From Candidatus Bathyarchaeota archaeon (GTDB taxonomy: Archaea > Thermoproteota > Bathyarchaeia > 40CM-2-53-6 > FEN-987), in the NCBI GenBank assembly GCA_023247835.1, contig JAHFFU010000097.1, positions 1-5,167 on the forward strand: DNA of 5,167 bases, read 5' to 3'. The translations under genes were made by a program, and so were the position numbers. Under the pieces are notes generated by a model. It ran no database searches. It worked only from the letters and a program-made list of their open reading frames with translations, and was not told where the DNA came from. Positions 4,486 to 5,167 of the stretch are shown piece after piece (position 1 is the first letter of the stretch; each line of letters starts with the position of its first letter).

Positions 4486-4665
4486 CTAACCTTCTTCGAT
4501 GGTTTTCTTGTACACGTCGTAGTCGGATTGTGAGAAACAGACAAGGAAGACGTTCTGTGTGCCCTTCACCTTCTCGAGATTGACCTTTGACCATGGCAAC
4601 GACGCGTTCTCCGGGAACTGCGAAGAGGAGAATCGAAACCTGCGTGTTGGTGGAAGGTGGGGCAA
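4486..4665 (-). pseudogene. Unidentified short reading frame or gene remnant downstream of queC
   Basis: A frame of 59 codons with no ATG, opening with TTG directly after a TGA at 4666-4668 and ending in TAG at 4486. The product has convincing protein character, including FSSSQFPENASLPWSKVNLE, GTQNVFLVCFSQSDYDVYKK and the end TIEEG. It has a strand-helix pattern and many codons ending in C or G in its last half. It starts 26 bases after the queC stop on the same strand, so it may be a small co-transcribed gene, but there is no ribosome-binding site. It could equally be the tail of a larger gene whose front was lost. An overlapping frame from ATG 4669 (MIAPPSTNTQVSILLFAVPG) could belong with it through a frameshift. 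I do not recognise the family. Confidence 0.35.
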
Positions 4666-4691
4666 TCATAGTGGCTGGTTTGTTGAGAAAT

Positions 4692-5167
4692 CTAAGATTG
4701 AGCGGCCGGTTCCTGAGCGATGGTGGTGTACTGGACCGGGTCGCTCATGCCGTTTATCTCGAAAGCCTTGCGCCGCATATAGCATGGCCCACATTGGCCG
4801 CAGTGCGTCTCCCCACCCTCATAGCAGCTCCAGGTTAGGCTTAACGGAGCGGCTACCTCTACTCCGAGTTTCACGATTTCATGCTTCATCAGGTTGCCAA
4901 CGGGCATCTCAAGCTTTACTCTCTTGTGAAGGTTTGTGGCGTAAGGTAGCACTTCGTTCAGTTTGTTGATGAATATCATCTCGTTATCGGGGTAGGCGCC
5001 TGCTTCCTCGAGGTTGTTGCCTAGAACGATGGTTCCGAACCCGTAGGCTTCGGCTATGCCGGTCGCGATAGATAGGAAGATTAAGTTCCTTGCAGGCACC
5101 CATTCGTGGGCGAATTCGGCTCCTGCTTCACCCGACTTTCCTTTTTCTAATTCCTCGGCTGTGTTGG
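4692..5167 (-). CDS. queC: 7-cyano-7-deazaguanine (preQ0) synthase QueC (partial, N-terminus beyond window)
   Basis: The C-terminal 157 residues are visible; full QueC is about 220-240, so the missing part should contain the ATP-binding SGGxDS loop. Visible marks are [20 protein letters not shown], then [15 protein letters not shown], a PDNE motif, a variant of the family's YPD-x-R/E stretch that contacts substrate, and the zinc site [17 protein letters not shown]. Four cysteines are spaced C-x7-C-x2-C-x2-C (codons at 4824, 4800, 4791 and 4782). QueC converts 7-carboxy-7-deazaguanine, ammonia and ATP to preQ0, which in archaea is inserted into tRNA and converted to archaeosine. The GTG at 5099 is an internal Val codon, not a start, because the frame and family homology continue through EFAHEW to the window edge. 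The short tail after DPVQY is poorly conserved. Confidence 0.95.
   Translation of the reverse strand, partial: NTAEELEKGKSGEAGAEFAHEWVPARNLIFLSIATGIAEAYGFGTIVLGNNLEEAGAYPDNEMIFINKLNEVLPYATNLHKRVKLEMPVGNLMKHEIVKLGVEVAAPLSLTWSCYEGGETHCGQCGPCYMRRKAFEINGMSDPVQYTTIAQEPAAQS

Noticed and set aside
4169..4669. 166-codon minus-strand frame opposite vapC
   Set aside because: Most of it is the complement of the strongly supported vapC. Only its first part (near 4600-4669) is considered, as a possible frameshifted piece of the remnant.
4559..4969. Plus-strand open frames opposite queC (also 4587-4838)
   Set aside because: They lie opposite the conserved QueC zinc-binding region and have no domain character.
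4692..5099. QueC starting at GTG 5099
   Set aside because: The frame continues upstream to the window edge with sequence typical of QueC (HEW before VPARN); the GTG is an internal Val codon.
1..5167. CRISPR array, insertion sequence or rRNA gene
   Set aside because: No regularly spaced repeats of CRISPR length, no transposase-like protein or terminal inverted repeats, and no rRNA-like sequence were seen.

Overview
The window looks like an archaeal chromosome segment of roughly even base composition. Evidence for Archaea is indirect. Several genes have AT-rich TATA-like boxes about 35-45 bases before the start codon, which implies very short or nearly absent 5' leaders. Two genes instead have a clear AGGTG/GAGGT Shine-Dalgarno site 8 bases from ATG. 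The gene content (GYD-domain protein, VapBC pair, QueC, small VOC proteins) fits mesophilic TACK-type archaea, but the exact lineage cannot be read from this stretch.

Layout. Bases 1-880 (minus) hold the N-terminal part of a PYROXD2/phytoene-desaturase-like FAD oxidoreductase whose C-terminus lies outside the window. An empty 355-base gap with small hairpins follows. Then come three compact, separately promoted minus-strand genes: a GYD-domain protein (1236-1526), a MOSC-domain protein (1711-2202) and a small alpha/beta protein with an HxPELCPxxN motif (2337-2651). A PhnB-like VOC protein (2798-3235, minus) is divergent from a glyoxalase-I-like VOC protein (3315-3767, plus). Next is a VapB/VapC toxin-antitoxin pair (3808-4466, plus, overlapping by 4 bases). 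It converges on an unidentified short reading frame or gene remnant (4486-4665, minus) and on queC (4692-5167, minus, N-terminus outside the window), which makes preQ0 for archaeosine.

How they work together. Apart from VapBC and possibly queC plus the remnant, the genes are separated by gaps of 60-360 bases with their own promoter-like boxes, so this is a series of monocistronic small genes rather than an operon. Three kinds of small alpha/beta fold (GYD, HxPELCP, VOC) lie next to a MOSC protein. This may reflect small-molecule, sulfur or aldehyde handling, but the sequence does not prove a joint pathway.

The most unusual non-coding signal is a pair of interleaved 7-bp inverted repeats (2295-2327) just after the HxPELCP gene. 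They can form two mutually exclusive hairpins, one followed by a T-run. A 9-base element shared by two neighbouring promoters is the next most notable. No clearly new multi-gene system could be demonstrated.
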